A DNA stretch of 48,050 bases from Chitinophagales bacterium (GTDB lineage: Bacteria; Bacteroidota; Bacteroidia; Chitinophagales; CAIOSU01). Each line of letters begins with the position of its first letter. The stretch's first letter is position 1. Location: assembly GCA_040877935.1 (NCBI GenBank), contig JBBDNB010000060.1:1-48050 (forward strand), written 5' to 3'. Below are positions 1-8,524 of this stretch, piece by piece. The position numbers and the translations under genes were made by a program. Below the pieces are notes generated by a model. That model searched no databases, had not been told where the DNA came from, and saw only the letters and a list, made by a program, of their open reading frames with translations.

Positions 1-116
1 GAATCTCACTATTTTCTGGCATTCTGAGCAATAAATAATTTCCGAACTCAGGTTTTTAATAATTATTTTGGTTTTTAGGCCATGACGGGTAAATATTGTT
101 GTTAAATTAACAGCCT

Positions 117-482
117 ATGAGTGAAAATGATTTGAAATGGGAAAAACTCCATTTGCCGGAACTGATGTCGCCCGCAGAAATAGAAAACGGACAACTGGTT
201 CAGGCAGAATGTGAAAGTAAGAAATATTGCCTGAGCAAGGTCAATGACAATTGGTATGCCATTCGCGATACCTGTCCACATGCAAGTGCCTCTCTCAGCA
301 AGGGTTTTATGGTAAAAGGTCAGGTAGTGGTTTGTCCTTTGCACCGCGCTAAATTTGATATTTGCAGCGGTAAAAATATCAGTGGCGAAGGTTATGGCAT
401 GCGTTCATATCCTGTGAAGCAGGAAGACGATCAGCTTTACCTTGGCCTCACTGATAAAAATTGGTACGAATTCTGGAAATGA
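117..482 (+). CDS. Rieske-type [2Fe-2S] ferredoxin
   Basis: A 121-residue soluble protein with the Rieske cluster-binding pair C-P-H (Cys53, His55) and C-P-L-H (Cys73, His76). The two Cys and two His would hold a [2Fe-2S] cluster. The size and lack of a signal peptide or membrane segment fit the small cytoplasmic Rieske ferredoxins of the NirD/dioxygenase-ferredoxin type, which pass electrons to a partner enzyme. No oxygenase or reductase partner is in the window, so the partner is unknown. Its stop overlaps the start of murF-alr as ATGA (479-482), so the two are probably cotranscribed and translationally coupled, although no functional link between them is obvious. The family call is firm; the role is not known. 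Confidence 0.88.
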   Translation: MSENDLKWEKLHLPELMSPAEIENGQLVQAECESKKYCLSKVNDNWYAIRDTCPHASASLSKGFMVKGQVVVCPLHRAKFDICSGKNISGEGYGMRSYPVKQEDDQLYLGLTDKNWYEFWK

Positions 483-2998
483 GTCAAAAGAACTATACCC
501 TTCAGGAAATTGCCCGTACTGTTGAAGCAACTTTCTTATGCTGCGCTGATGAGAATGAAAGCATTTCCCATATTTTGTTGGACAGTAGGCAGGTGCATAC
601 AGGCAGTGGGACTTTGTTTTTTGCCATTGAAGGAATTCAGCATGACGGCCACGATTTTATTCCCACATTGATTGAAAGTGGCATTCGCAATTTCGTGGTT
701 TCTAAAAATCTGAAAATCAATAAAAATCTTGGCTCAGTACTCAATGTCCTAAAGGTAGATGATAGTATAAAAGCTCTCCAAAAACTTGCTGCTTTTCATC
801 GCAGTCAATTTACATTTCCGCTAATCGGCATTACGGGCTCCAATGGAAAAACCATTGTGAAAGAGTGGCTTTTTCAATTGCTCGACAAGCGCTATAATAT
901 TGTCAGAAGTCCGAAAAGCTACAATTCGCAAATAGGGGTTCCGCTATCTGTATGGCAAATAAAAGCCGAACACAGCCTGGGGATTATTGAAGCAGGTATT
1001 TCAAAGCCCGGGGAAATGGAGCGGCTCGAAAAAGTGATTCGTCCCGATATCGGGATATTGACCAATATTGGCTATGCCCATGCCGAAGGGTTTCAAAATT
1101 CTAAACAAAAACTTAGGGAAAAACTCCACTTGTTTGCAAATTCAGAAGTTTTGATTTGTCCTGCTGATGATCCCTTGATTCAGGATGTTGTTGAGGAATT
1201 CAAACAGGAACGGAAAAAGTCCTTGAAAAAACCACTGTTAATTTTCAACTGGGGAAAATCCGCAAAGGCAAGCGTTAAAATTGAGCAGATAAAAACAGAA
1301 AATACCCGAACAGCAATTGCACTGAAACACAATGGGAATAACTATCAATTCAATATTCCCTTTAGCGATAAAGCATCTATAGAAAATGCCATTAGCTGTG
1401 CTACTTGTGGCATTTATTTGCAAGCAGCAGATGAGGTTTTTCTCAAATCATTTGAACAATTGAGCACTGTGGCCATGCGCCTGGAGCTAAAAGATGCGGT
1501 GAACCAATGTTCGTTGATCAATGACAGTTACAACTCTGATTTGGGCTCATTAAAAATCGCCCTGGATTTTTTAAAACAACAACAGCAACACAGCAAAAGA
1601 ACACTCATTCTTTCAGATATTTTGCAAAGTGGGATGTCTGACAAAACACTGCTCAATGAAGTAGTGCGTTTGGTGAAAGACAGCGATTTGCAAAAGTTTA
1701 TAGGAATTGGCCCGGTGCTTTATAAAAACCGCGATTTGTTTAAAGAGTTAAAAGCAGCGCAGTTTTTTTACAAAGACACTGAAGCTTTTTTAAATGCCAT
1801 TCAGCAGCTCAGTTTTTACGATGAAAGTATTTTGTTGAAAGGGGCGCGCAATTTTCATTTTGAAAAGATCAGCCGTCTGCTGGAACGGAAATTTCACGAA
1901 ACTGTATTTGAGATCAACCTGAATGCGGTGAGCCATAACCTGGCGGCCGTACGCAATCACCTGGGCGATAAAACTAAAATCATGGCTATGGTGAAAGCAT
2001 TTTCCTATGGCAGCGGTGCTTTCGAAATTGCCAGTATGCTGCAATTCCAGCATGTGGATTATTTGTCGGTAGCTTTTGTAGATGAAGGTATTGCACTGCG
2101 AAATGCGGGAATAACACTACCTGTGATGGTAATGAATCCTGAAGAAAACAGTTTTGAAAGTTTATTGCACTATAAGCTGGAACCCGAGATTTATAGCTTC
2201 AGGCTTTTAAGAAAGTTTTCTGCATTACTGGATGAAAAACTGCCTGCACAAAAACTGCCCATTCATATAAAGATAGACACCGGGATGCACCGGCTTGGAT
2301 TTTTGCCGCATGAAATCGATGTGCTTGCCCGGGAAATTAAAAATCAAAAAAGCTGGAAGGTGGCCAGTGTTTTTTCACATCTCAGCTCCAGTGAAGATCC
2401 AAAAGACGATGCCTTTACTGAACAGCAAATAGAAAAATTCAAAAATGCTGCTGGTCAATTAGAATCCCTTTTGGGGTATTCCACACTGAAACATTTGCTC
2501 AATTCTGCCGGAACTCTGCGTTTTCCCCAGGGGAAATTTGATATGGTTAGAGTGGGTTTGGTGCTTTATGGGATTGATATTACAGGAGTTTTGGCCAATC
2601 AACTGGAACCGGTGGGGCAACTCAAAACAAGTATTTCGCAGATAAAAACACTGGAAAAAGGGGCGAGCATTGGGTACAACAGAAAAGCCAGGGCGGATAA
2701 AAAACTCCGCGTAGCCACTATTGCAATTGGCTATGCCGATGGTTACAGGCGCGCTTTTGGAAACAAAAAAGCCTATGTGCTTGTCAGGGATAAAAAGGCA
2801 GCAGTAATCGGAAATGTGTGCATGGATATGTGTATGATAGACGTGACAAATATACCGGAAGCAAGTGAAGGCGATGAGGTCTTGCTTTTTGGTAAGTCAC
2901 TTCCGGTAGAACATCTGGCCAAATGGGCAGAAACTATACCCTATGAAATTTTAACGGGTATTGGCGAAAGGGTAAAAAGGGTTTATTTTAAGGAGTAG
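479..2998 (+). CDS. murF-alr: Bifunctional UDP-MurNAc-tripeptide:D-Ala-D-Ala ligase / alanine racemase
   Basis: A fusion of two cytoplasmic peptidoglycan enzymes (839 residues). The N-terminal ~450 residues are a Mur ligase: the ATP-binding loop GITGSNGKT lies at residues 117-125, followed by the Mur central and C-terminal domains; this part adds D-Ala-D-Ala to UDP-MurNAc-tripeptide. The C-terminal ~370 residues are a PLP-dependent alanine racemase: the PLP lysine is Lys506 in MAMVKAFSYG, the catalytic tyrosine is probably in IGYNRKA, and the conserved CMDMCMIDVT block follows. One chain thus makes D-Ala and consumes its dimer. Such fusions are common in Bacteroidota. I chose the ATG at 479 over an in-frame start at 461 because it forms the ATGA overlap with the upstream gene. 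The residue after the P-loop Thr is Ile rather than the more usual Thr. Confidence 0.95.
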   Translation: MSQKNYTLQEIARTVEATFLCCADENESISHILLDSRQVHTGSGTLFFAIEGIQHDGHDFIPTLIESGIRNFVVSKNLKINKNLGSVLNVLKVDDSIKALQKLAAFHRSQFTFPLIGITGSNGKTIVKEWLFQLLDKRYNIVRSPKSYNSQIGVPLSVWQIKAEHSLGIIEAGISKPGEMERLEKVIRPDIGILTNIGYAHAEGFQNSKQKLREKLHLFANSEVLICPADDPLIQDVVEEFKQERKKSLKKPLLIFNWGKSAKASVKIEQIKTENTRTAIALKHNGNNYQFNIPFSDKASIENAISCATCGIYLQAADEVFLKSFEQLSTVAMRLELKDAVNQCSLINDSYNSDLGSLKIALDFLKQQQQHSKRTLILSDILQSGMSDKTLLNEVVRLVKDSDLQKFIGIGPVLYKNRDLFKELKAAQFFYKDTEAFLNAIQQLSFYDESILLKGARNFHFEKISRLLERKFHETVFEINLNAVSHNLAAVRNHLGDKTKIMAMVKAFSYGSGAFEIASMLQFQHVDYLSVAFVDEGIALRNAGITLPVMVMNPEENSFESLLHYKLEPEIYSFRLLRKFSALLDEKLPAQKLPIHIKIDTGMHRLGFLPHEIDVLAREIKNQKSWKVASVFSHLSSSEDPKDDAFTEQQIEKFKNAAGQLESLLGYSTLKHLLNSAGTLRFPQGKFDMVRVGLVLYGIDITGVLANQLEPVGQLKTSISQIKTLEKGASIGYNRKARADKKLRVATIAIGYADGYRRAFGNKKAYVLVRDKKAAVIGNVCMDMCMIDVTNIPEASEGDEVLLFGKSLPVEHLAKWAETIPYEILTGIGERVKRVYFKE

Positions 2999-3034
2999 AG
3001 TGGCTCCAAAGTGGAGATGACTTTGGTTCCACTC
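2998..3034. terminator. Hairpin between convergent genes, likely bidirectional terminator
   Basis: GAGTGG-CT-CCAAAG pairs with CTTTGG-TT-CCACTC around a 9-base loop, giving two 6-bp stems separated by a 2x2 internal loop. It begins at the murF-alr stop codon and ends 13 bases before the stop of the convergent globin gene. There is no clear T run on either side. Confidence 0.55.
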
Positions 3035-3047
3035 AAACTCAAACAGC

Positions 3048-3449
3048 CTATTTAGCCATTATCATTCCCTTCAATGACCAAAGAATTGCCAATACCTCAT
3101 TCCTGGAATTTTCATCAATATTGTGCTTTTCCAAAACCGACATTATATCATCAATGGCAGCCATATACTCTTCAGCATTGATGTTCATGCCCCTGTGCGC
3201 ATCTGGCATCTCCTTTCCGTGGTATTCAACCTGGGCACCGCTTCCTGCGCTGAAAAATTGAACCAGGTGTTCTTTGATCTTTTTTAGGTTTTCAGGATCT
3301 TCTTTGTAGGGCAGAAACCGCACTTTTATCACTGGGTTGTTCATGTGCGCTTCTACTGCATCTTTTACAATTTCGGAAACTCCACTATGACCTCCAAGGC
3401 GCTCAAAAAGTGTTGTTTTTTCTTTGATTGTTTCTTGTGCATTTGTCAT
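3048..3449 (-). CDS. Truncated haemoglobin (group 1-like)
   Basis: A 133-residue globin of the truncated 2/2 type. It starts near LFERLGG, as in group 1 truncated haemoglobins, and has the FF pair (65-66) and the F-helix motif DAHRGMNI with the likely proximal haem ligand His85. Members of this family bind O2, NO or CO and are linked to NO detoxification or redox signalling; the particular role here is unknown. A short N-terminal extension (about 12 residues) precedes the globin fold. It lies 121 bases downstream of, and on the same strand as, the DUF4242/AraC regulator gene. Its upstream region carries a TAnnTTTG element and two direct repeats, which suggests it has its own regulated promoter rather than relying on read-through. 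Confidence 0.88.
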   Translation of the reverse strand: MTNAQETIKEKTTLFERLGGHSGVSEIVKDAVEAHMNNPVIKVRFLPYKEDPENLKKIKEHLVQFFSAGSGAQVEYHGKEMPDAHRGMNINAEEYMAAIDDIMSVLEKHNIDENSRNEVLAILWSLKGMIMAK

Positions 3450-3502
3450 AACATGGTTTTTAATTAGTGAATAAATAAGCTTTTAGCCTTTTGCTAATGA
3501 TG

Positions 3503-3510
3503 CAAAAATA
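3503..3510 (-). promoter_or_regulatory. Putative -7 element (TATTTTTG) of the globin gene
   Basis: This matches the Bacteroidota TAnnTTTG consensus perfectly on the minus strand and would leave a leader of about 45-50 bases before the globin ATG. No good -33 TTTG sits at a normal distance, as expected for an activator-dependent promoter. Confidence 0.5.
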
Positions 3511-3532
3511 TAGCTCATCAAATAGAGATTTT

Positions 3533-3567
3533 AGCATATTTGGTTCTAAGAAAAGCACATTTGGTTC
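3533..3567. promoter_or_regulatory. Two 14-bp direct repeats with 21-bp period, probable AraC-type operator
   Basis: AGCATATTTGGTTC at 3533-3546 and AGCACATTTGGTTC at 3554-3567 differ at one base and are exactly 21 bases apart, two helical turns. Two direct half-sites with this period are typical of AraC/XylS-family binding sites. They lie just upstream of the globin -7 element, over the -33 region, and end three bases from the stop codon of the upstream AraC-family gene. The repeat itself is seen; its use as an operator is inferred. Confidence 0.6.
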
Positions 3568-3570
3568 AAA

Positions 3571-4689
3571 TTATACTGTTGCACTTGTCAGTGCGGATTG
3601 ATAGTGGGAGGGGAGAAGGCCAAATCGTTTCTGAAAACATTTGGAAAAATAAGAAGGACTGTTAAAACCGGTATTATAAGCGATTTCAGAAATAGTATTT
3701 TTCTTTGTGTTTATTGATGTCAAAGCATGGTTTAAGCGATATTCTCTTAAAAATTCATTGGGGGATTTGCCTGTGAGTTCCGTTAATTTCCGATAGGTAT
3801 TTGATTTGCTCATGCCCAGGTTTTTATTAAAATCTTCAACTTTTAAATCCGGGTTTGTCCAATTTTTTTCAATGAAATCCATCAATTCTATGAGCAATGC
3901 CTCTTCAGAGGGATTTAAGACAAGTATTGTTTTGTTGTCAAATGAAGCATTTATGTTTTCCCGCTCATACAGATTTTTGACTTCCGTTGTACTTATAATT
4001 TCTGATTTTTCAATGGTACACAGATAATTTACCAGTTTTATACTGCTTTCAAAAAGTGTTTTTTTCTCTGTTACCGGTGAACCTGTGCACATGCCCAATA
4101 TTAAGCCAATGTCTGAAATATGCTCTCCCCTGGAAAATTCACTGAATAGTGCCTGTGCTTCTTTGGCGAAGTTCACAGCATTGCTTACGGATTTAAATGA
4201 GAGCAGAAAACTTTGTTCACCTTGTTTTACAGTGCCGGCTTCAAAGCGCTTGAACAATTTGGCAACAGCATTTATGTACTTGTTGAAAAAAGATGCCAAT
4301 GCTTTTGGCGTCTGTTTTTCCAATGAAAGTATTCGCAAATTGCCCTGCATTATTGTTCTGAAGGCTGGTTCATTGATGATATTTAATGCGTTGTTTTCAG
4401 AACTTACGGGATCTTCCATTCTTCCCAGAAATGATTCCACTAATTGTGGATCCACTTCAATGATTTCATTGGGCACTTCTCCGTGAGCTCGATTGTGCAT
4501 TTTTTGAATGCTTTCTTTATCAGGTGCTTCAATCAAGCAAAAAGCAGTATTTCTATCTCCATCAAACCAATAAGTCAACCCCCGGCAATTGAATTTGTGC
4601 TGAATTTTCAAATCCTGTTGATGCAATTCGGCAACATTTTCAGCAGTTACAGAAGCTGATACATCGTGGCGGTCCATATATAGTGGCAT
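3571..4689 (-). CDS. DUF4242 / degenerate cyclase-like / AraC-type DNA-binding regulator
   Basis: A 372-residue three-domain protein. Residues ~1-90 resemble the DUF4242 (SCO4226-like, nickel-binding) fold, with TYWFDGDRNTAFCLIEAPD and a HGEVPNEIIEV tail. Residues ~115-265 look like a class III nucleotide cyclase homology domain (QSFLLSFKSVSNAVNFA; then DIGLILGMCTGSPV), but the metal-binding Asp pair is not evident, so it is probably a non-catalytic sensing or dimerisation module. Residues ~270-372 are a clear AraC family double helix-turn-helix ending in FNSPSYFSKCFQKRFGLLPS. It is likely a ligand-responsive transcription factor. The next gene downstream is the truncated haemoglobin, with AraC-like half-sites between them, so regulation of the globin is a reasonable inference. 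The AraC part is certain; the other two domains are moderately sure. Confidence 0.85.
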   Translation of the reverse strand: MPLYMDRHDVSASVTAENVAELHQQDLKIQHKFNCRGLTYWFDGDRNTAFCLIEAPDKESIQKMHNRAHGEVPNEIIEVDPQLVESFLGRMEDPVSSENNALNIINEPAFRTIMQGNLRILSLEKQTPKALASFFNKYINAVAKLFKRFEAGTVKQGEQSFLLSFKSVSNAVNFAKEAQALFSEFSRGEHISDIGLILGMCTGSPVTEKKTLFESSIKLVNYLCTIEKSEIISTTEVKNLYERENINASFDNKTILVLNPSEEALLIELMDFIEKNWTNPDLKVEDFNKNLGMSKSNTYRKLTELTGKSPNEFLREYRLNHALTSINTKKNTISEIAYNTGFNSPSYFSKCFQKRFGLLPSHYQSALTSATV

Positions 4690-4734
4690 ACTTCTTCGTT
4701 TTATAAAAAATTACTTGTTTGCACGTAGTATGCG

Positions 4735-4760
4735 AAAACCCAACTATTTGCTGGGTTTTT
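4735..4760. other. Hairpin in the divergent intergenic region
   Basis: AAAACCCA (4735-4742) pairs with TGGGTTTT (4752-4759) around a 9-base loop and is followed by T on the plus strand. It looks like a small intrinsic terminator but lies between two divergently transcribed genes, so it is either part of the regulator's 5' leader or marks the end of an unseen small transcript. Confidence 0.3.
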
Positions 4761-4908
4761 CTCAATATAACAAGAATAGAAAACTTTGCCAATAAGCATA
4801 AGAAATGTAAAGTATGTACTATTTCATTTTAATTCGTGAATTCTTTCGCTTTACTGACTAAAGCTGTTTAAATTTATTAGAGCGGAAAAATTAAAATCAA
4901 TAGGAATT

Positions 4909-5979
4909 TTGAACAAAGACAACTACATAAAAGGCCGTGGGGCACAATTCAATCCGCACAACCGATTTGAGCAATTGGAGCTGTGCAGGGAGCATGAAGA
5001 AGGTATAGACCTCGACCCTGAATATGATACCTATGCTACCCAGGTTTATGTAGAGCATCCCAAAAAAATAGTAAACAAAGTCCCGTCAAAGGATATCTCC
5101 CTGGATTATTCCATGAATCCCTACCAGGGCTGTGAACACGGTTGCATTTATTGTTATGCAAGAAACACCCATGAATACTGGGGCTTTAGCGCAGGAAAGG
5201 ATTTTGAATCAAAAATAATTGTAAAGGAAAATGCGGTTGAACTGTTGAGAAAATTCCTGTCCAGAAAAAAACACATCCCCAAACCCATTATGCTTTCAGG
5301 AAATACGGATTGCTACCAGCCCTTAGAGAAAAAGTACAAACTTACCCGCGGCTTGCTCCAATGCCTGGATGAATTCAGGCATCCGGTTGGCATCATTACC
5401 AAAAATGCTTTGGTGCGCAGGGATATTGATGTGCTACAATCACTGGCAAAAGACGATCTTGTAAAAGTGAATATATCACTGACCACATTGAGCAATGAAC
5501 TGCACAACAAGCTTGAACCCAGAACAGCATCGCCTACATTGCGCTTGAAAACCATAAAAGAACTGAGCAATGCAGGAATTCCGGTAGGAATTATGTGTGC
5601 CCCGGTTATTCCCGGCCTGAATGACAACGAAATACCAAAAATCCTGGAAGCTGCTGCTGCCAATGGAGCTGAAAGCGCAGGATACACCATGCTCCGCTTG
5701 AATGGTGCTGTTGCCGGGCTGTTCAGCGACTGGATCAAAAAGAACTATCCCAACAAAGCAGATAAAGTATTAAACGCTACTGCAGCAGCACATGGAGGGA
5801 AAGTAAGTGACAGTAGAACAGGTAAAAGAATGCGTGGAGAAGGTCAACTGGCTGAAATGATCCGGCATTTGTTTTATACTCAAAGTCAGAAGTATTTTGC
5901 CGGAAAAAATAGCCGTGTACTGAACACCTCAGTTTTTAAAGTGCCTTCAAAAAACGGCCAGTTGAGCTTGTTTGATTGA
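4909..5979 (+). CDS. PA0069-family radical SAM protein
   Basis: A 356-residue radical SAM enzyme. The cluster motif is C-E-H-G-C-I-Y-C (Cys75, Cys79, Cys82), followed by YARNTHEYWGF and the GNTDCYQPLE and ITKNALVRRD segments typical of the PA0069/SPL-like subgroup. These use a [4Fe-4S] cluster to cleave S-adenosylmethionine; the substrate of this subgroup is not established. The N-terminus YIKGRGAQFNPHNRF is the usual family start, so the coding region must begin close to 4909. No ATG is available there: TTG at 4909 is the best start, with ATT at 4906 as an alternative. It is divergent from the AraC-type regulator and has no operon partner. Confidence 0.9.
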   Translation: MNKDNYIKGRGAQFNPHNRFEQLELCREHEEGIDLDPEYDTYATQVYVEHPKKIVNKVPSKDISLDYSMNPYQGCEHGCIYCYARNTHEYWGFSAGKDFESKIIVKENAVELLRKFLSRKKHIPKPIMLSGNTDCYQPLEKKYKLTRGLLQCLDEFRHPVGIITKNALVRRDIDVLQSLAKDDLVKVNISLTTLSNELHNKLEPRTASPTLRLKTIKELSNAGIPVGIMCAPVIPGLNDNEIPKILEAAAANGAESAGYTMLRLNGAVAGLFSDWIKKNYPNKADKVLNATAAAHGGKVSDSRTGKRMRGEGQLAEMIRHLFYTQSQKYFAGKNSRVLNTSVFKVPSKNGQLSLFD

Positions 5980-6007
5980 AAGTAAATTGGATTAAAAGTT
6001 CGTAGGC

Positions 6008-6229
6008 TTAGTCACTTTTTTTAACGGAATCATGGCTGATTAATTGATCGGGATTTAAGCTCTCCTCATAGGATAATAATAAGTCCTTCTTTTCTTCACT
6101 GCTTAATGTATTCCATAAATTTCCTGCTTGATTTTTATTAAGGCTCTGTATTAGCTTAAAATAAGAAAGCAGAACCTCTTCATCATTTATATTGTCAATC
6201 AACTTGTGAAAATCCTCTTTAACTTTCAT
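6008..6229 (-). CDS. Small antitoxin-like protein without a toxin partner
   Basis: A 73-residue charged protein (MKVKEDFHKLIDNINDEEVL; then LSSEEKKDLLLSYEESLNPD). The pattern of a helical N-terminus that would bind DNA or dimerise, followed by an acidic tail with SYEES, resembles the small antitoxins that precede RelE/ParE toxins in Bacteroidota. No toxin reading frame follows: only 28 bases separate its stop from the convergent radical SAM gene. It is therefore an orphan antitoxin or an unrelated small protein. Gene reality is likely; function is a family-level guess. Confidence 0.55.
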   Translation of the reverse strand: MKVKEDFHKLIDNINDEEVLLSYFKLIQSLNKNQAGNLWNTLSSEEKKDLLLSYEESLNPDQLISHDSVKKSD

Positions 6230-6413
6230 TTTTTTAAAATTTTAGTTTTCAATTTAATATTATTTGCTTCAGTAATAAAATCTCTATCCGACTTGTCGAA
6301 TTTTAAAGCTTTTGCCCGAATTTGATATGTAATGAAAACCAAAAGAATAATCTATTATCAAGGGTTATCCAATCCTATTCTTATTTTTATAAAATAATTT
6401 TCAAAGCAGGGGT

Positions 6414-8132
6414 GTGAATTCAGAAAATACAGCTCAAAATAAAACTGCCGAGCAGTTTGATGCAGTAGTAATAGGTGCCGGAATCGGTGGGCTGACGGCT
6501 GCTGCCATGCTGTGCAAGGCAGGGCTGAAAGTTTGTGTGCTGGAAATGGATGTGCGCCCCGGTGGTTATCTTGCTGGGTTTAAGCGCAAAGATTTCAGGT
6601 TCGACAGTGCCATTCACTGGCTGAATCAATGTGGCCCTAAAGGCAGTGTAACACGCGCTTTTGAATTGCTGGGAAATGATTTTCCCAAAGCAAAGGCACA
6701 GCAGCGCATCAAGCGCTATAAGGGGAATGCCTATGATTACCTGCTGACCAATAAGCCCGATGAATGGAAGAAAGAGTTGATTCGCGATTTCCCTCATGAA
6801 GAAAAGGGATTGCACAAATTTTTTGCAGCGGCTAAAAAAATCGGAAAGTCTTTTGACAATGCCAATGATTTCTTCCGTAGCCCGGAGTCGATGACTATAT
6901 TTGGCAAAGCCCTAACCAGTTTGCGTAAGTTGAAATTTGCGCTGCCTTTTATGCGCTACATCCGCTATTCCGGTCCCGGTGGCCTGACAAAGGGATTGAA
7001 TACTTTTTTTAAAGACCCGAAACTTCATGCTGTTTTTTGCTCTGAGCCCGATCTTCTATCCTGCCTTGTGCCTATTGGCTGGGCTTATTACAATGATTAT
7101 CAATTTCCCCCTGTGGGTGGCAGTCAGGTATTTCCCGAATGGTTGAGTTATGTGATTCAACAGACCGGTGGCGAAATTCGCTTCAGAAGCAAGGTTATAG
7201 GGGTTGACGTGAAAAATGGCCGTTGCAAAGGGCTTACAGTACAACATCGCAACCGCGAATATTACATTGCTTCGGATATTATTTTAGCGGCCTGTGACAT
7301 GGATACGCTTTACAATAAAATGTTGCCCCAGGATGCTGTTTCCGGAAAAATGAAAGCAGCACTTGAAAAGGCCGAACTATACAGTTCATCGGTTACCCTA
7401 TCTATTGCGCTGGATTGCCCGGTTGAAGATTTAGGATTTACCGAGGAAATGATCTTTTTATGTGATGAAACATTATCGCGCGATAAATACAGCAATGGAG
7501 ACCCTAAGACCAGTGGTATCAGTATTTTGCCACCATCTTTGCGCGATCCTTCATTGGTTCCGAAAGGCAAGGGCACTTTGACCATTTATGTACCGGCATT
7601 TTTTGATCACAATGAACATTGGAAAACCGAACAAAGGGCTGATGGTTCGCTTATGCGAGGAGAAGCCTATAAAGCCTTTAAAAAAGAATTTGCAGAGGTA
7701 TTGATCAAAAGGGTAGAAGACAGCCTTGCTCCAGAATTGAGTAAACACATTGAATATTTCGATGTGGCAACCCCAATTACCCACTGGCGCTATACGGGCA
7801 ATAAAAACGGCACCATTATGGGTGCACGTCCCGGCAAGGAAAATATGATGGCGGGTGTGGCGCATTACCGTACCCCTGTGAAAGGACTCTATATGAGCGG
7901 ACACTGGGCCGAATTGGGCGGTGGCGTACCTATTGCTGTAAAAGGAGGTGTCAACTCTGCTATTATTGCTTTAAAGGATGCGGGCCATAGGGCTTACAAA
8001 GTTTATGCTGATTATTTTGACGGAAAAATAAAGAAAGATGCGGCCTGGAGTTCTCCGGTTTTAAAACAATATGACAATTCATGGAAGCAAAACCTGACAC
8101 CCGCAGAAAAGAAGGCGGAGGTGGGAGTGTAG
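6414..8132 (+). CDS. FAD-dependent phytoene desaturase/carotenoid isomerase-like oxidoreductase
   Basis: A 572-residue flavoprotein. The dinucleotide-binding motif GAGIGGLTAA (residues 21-30) with the following acidic LEMD and RPGGY is the N-terminal FAD site; the C-terminal block YMSGHWAELGGGVPIAVKGG is the second FAD contact typical of the CrtISO/retinol-saturase branch of the phytoene desaturase superfamily. It probably isomerises, saturates or oxidises a polyene or related lipid. No other carotenoid genes are nearby, so the substrate is open. The start is GTG at 6414, with AGCAGGGG just upstream as a likely ribosome site and TAATTTTC (6395-6402) as a near-consensus -7 element. Confidence 0.85.
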   Translation: MNSENTAQNKTAEQFDAVVIGAGIGGLTAAAMLCKAGLKVCVLEMDVRPGGYLAGFKRKDFRFDSAIHWLNQCGPKGSVTRAFELLGNDFPKAKAQQRIKRYKGNAYDYLLTNKPDEWKKELIRDFPHEEKGLHKFFAAAKKIGKSFDNANDFFRSPESMTIFGKALTSLRKLKFALPFMRYIRYSGPGGLTKGLNTFFKDPKLHAVFCSEPDLLSCLVPIGWAYYNDYQFPPVGGSQVFPEWLSYVIQQTGGEIRFRSKVIGVDVKNGRCKGLTVQHRNREYYIASDIILAACDMDTLYNKMLPQDAVSGKMKAALEKAELYSSSVTLSIALDCPVEDLGFTEEMIFLCDETLSRDKYSNGDPKTSGISILPPSLRDPSLVPKGKGTLTIYVPAFFDHNEHWKTEQRADGSLMRGEAYKAFKKEFAEVLIKRVEDSLAPELSKHIEYFDVATPITHWRYTGNKNGTIMGARPGKENMMAGVAHYRTPVKGLYMSGHWAELGGGVPIAVKGGVNSAIIALKDAGHRAYKVYADYFDGKIKKDAAWSSPVLKQYDNSWKQNLTPAEKKAEVGV

Positions 8133-8170
8133 TTGTGCTGGATTTATCAAAAAGCGGTACTGAGGAAACA

Positions 8171-8404
8171 TTATAATTCATTTAAAAGCTCTTTTGCCGG
8201 ACGGGCTTTTAATTTACCTTCTTCAATCAATTTAAGCTCCTTGACTGCTTCTTTGAGCTCTTCTAAAACTCGCTCTTTTGAAGGCTCTTTATCTTCAAGT
8301 TTTTCTAAATCGAGGTATTGTTTTTTTAAAGCTTTCCATTCGCTAATGGGTATAAAAACACCTGTGGTTTTTCCTTTACCGTCAGAAATATATTGTAAAC
8401 TCAT
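8171..8404 (-). CDS. Small antitoxin-like protein, orphan
   Basis: A 77-residue protein: a short beta-like N-terminus (MSLQYISDGKGKTTGVFIPI) with SEWKALKKQY, then a long charged helix ending KARPAKELLNEL. This layout is common in small Bacteroidota antitoxins of type II systems (a Phd/YefM-like N-terminus and a toxin-neutralising helix). Only 38 bases separate its stop from the convergent oxidoreductase gene, so no toxin follows. It may be a solitary antitoxin left after toxin loss. ATG start at 8404. Confidence 0.55.
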   Translation of the reverse strand: MSLQYISDGKGKTTGVFIPISEWKALKKQYLDLEKLEDKEPSKERVLEELKEAVKELKLIEEGKLKARPAKELLNEL

Positions 8405-8524
8405 AATTTATGTGCTTTAATTTAAAATAATCATGGACACCTAAAGTGATTCAAAAAAGGTTCAAATTTCGGAATGGATAAAATCATCCATATCTGGAGC
8501 TTATTTACTGCAATGCCAATTTAC

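Noticed and set aside
1-22. Possible first codons of a divergent minus-strand gene (MPENSEI from an ATG at 22)
   Set aside because: Only seven codons are visible before the window edge, without a clear ribosome-binding site; not enough to call.
1561-1600. CAA/CAG-rich run in murF-alr as a variable repeat
   Set aside because: It encodes only a short glutamine stretch in a linker-like region and is too short and irregular for a slippage tract.
4735-4760. Hairpin read as a normal gene terminator
   Set aside because: Both neighbouring genes are transcribed away from it, so it cannot end either; kept only as a hairpin of unknown role.
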